Source: Trichobilharzia regenti
Lineage: Eukaryota > Platyhelminthes > Trematoda > Strigeidida > Schistosomatidae
Length of the DNA: 64,000 nt
Direction: 5' to 3'
NCBI GenBank assembly: GCA_944472135.2
Contig: OX235267.1
Coordinates: 23,419,452 to 23,483,451, forward strand
In this document: in pieces, positions 63,481-64,000 of the stretch
Layout of the letters: each line of letters opens with the position of its first letter
Position numbering within the stretch: position 1 is the first letter of the stretch
Made by a program: the position numbers and the translations under genes
The notes under the pieces: model-generated
Told to the model about the DNA's origin: nothing
The model's database searches: none
The model's input: the letters and a program-made list of their open reading frames with translations, nothing else

Positions 63481-64000
63481 CATAAATACGTGAAAACACA
63501 ACTGCAATATAGACAAGTAATAATAATGTAATGTATTTCATACAAATTTGAAAAAAATTTACATGAAAGTGCATGCCCTTTTTACAGGCACGATCAAGTA
63601 AGATATAGTCTCAAATCTCAGATTGTCTACAAGTTAATCATATTTAAACTGTTAAATATTTGATACATATAATACACTCATTGTCTGAACTAGGCCGTAT
63701 AGTTGTTGAATTGTACAATTGTCCTCCAGGTTGAGCGGGAAAATCGACTTCGTTTCGTTTTCATCCCGTGGTTGTCGCCATACGATAACCAACCAATATT
63801 GAGGTAAGTACAACTTCTACAAGGGATTCAAAGCTGTTTTAGAAAAGTAAAAGTGCTGAGGTGAATCATTAAATTGTAATGAAATAGGTAAGTGCAAGTA
63901 TCATTAATAAATGCATTTATAAAGAAAACTCCCTAGGCTGACAACGTTCATTTGCCATGTATAATGCTACACGTGTATCTCGTACTATCATGATGTCCAC
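63481..64000. other. Window end, no feature seen
   Basis: AT-rich then mixed sequence with no recognised repeat, LTR or coding exon. Confidence 0.3.

Noticed and set aside
1..64000. CRISPR arrays or bacterial operons
   Set aside because: No regularly spaced short direct repeats; introns, poly(A) signals and animal retroelements show a eukaryotic nuclear genome.

Overview
The window looks like a piece of a schistosome (blood fluke) nuclear chromosome. It is AT-rich, gene-poor and intron-rich. Its repeats are those I associate with Schistosoma: several families of RTE-like and CR1-like non-LTR retrotransposon fragments, Penelope-like elements (PLEs), a BEL/Pao LTR retrotransposon, and tRNA-headed short repeats, one family of which carries a hammerhead-ribozyme-like core (the S-alpha type). 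The species cannot be fixed from the sequence alone. There is no rRNA, CRISPR, operon or prokaryotic signal.

Left half (1-36.2 kb): the host content is three short two-exon genes, all on the + strand and evenly spaced: 470-6381, 15248-22810 and 28173-36101. Each has a tiny first exon encoding a signal peptide, a 5.7-7.7 kb phase-1 intron, and a second exon encoding a cysteine-rich, knottin-like mature peptide. The first has one six-cysteine knot; the second and third have two knots in tandem with almost identical cysteine spacing. They are probably a local tandem-duplicated family of secreted peptides and are the most interesting system here. The introns and spacers are filled with broken transposable elements, including a perfect 216-bp-arm palindrome made of an S-alpha-type SINE (20419-20858) and a PLE remnant between 283-bp inverted arms (29574-30613).

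Middle (36.5-45 kb): a three-exon gene on the - strand (44963 down to 36532) encodes the RNA-exosome cap subunit RRP4/EXOSC2. Inside its second intron, on the opposite strand, lies what looks like the last coding exon of a RhoGAP-domain gene (37477-37903). SINEs, a degenerate PLE, foldback elements and a GC-rich RTE fragment occupy the introns.

Right part (45-64 kb): almost wholly transposon. It holds a CR1-like fragment (46.2-47.3 kb), a degenerate RTE-like copy (47.7-49.1 kb), a pol-deleted BEL/Pao copy with an unexplained acidic reading frame (49.6-53.1 kb), a BEL/Pao copy with protease, RT, RNase H and integrase but several frameshifts (54.1-59.6 kb), and a long CR1-like element with endonuclease and RT, the RT carrying a duplicated catalytic-core motif (59.6-63.5 kb). 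The last 0.5 kb holds nothing I recognise.

Transposon names are assigned by motif reading only; exon joins are read from GT/AG sites and reading phase and have no transcript support here.
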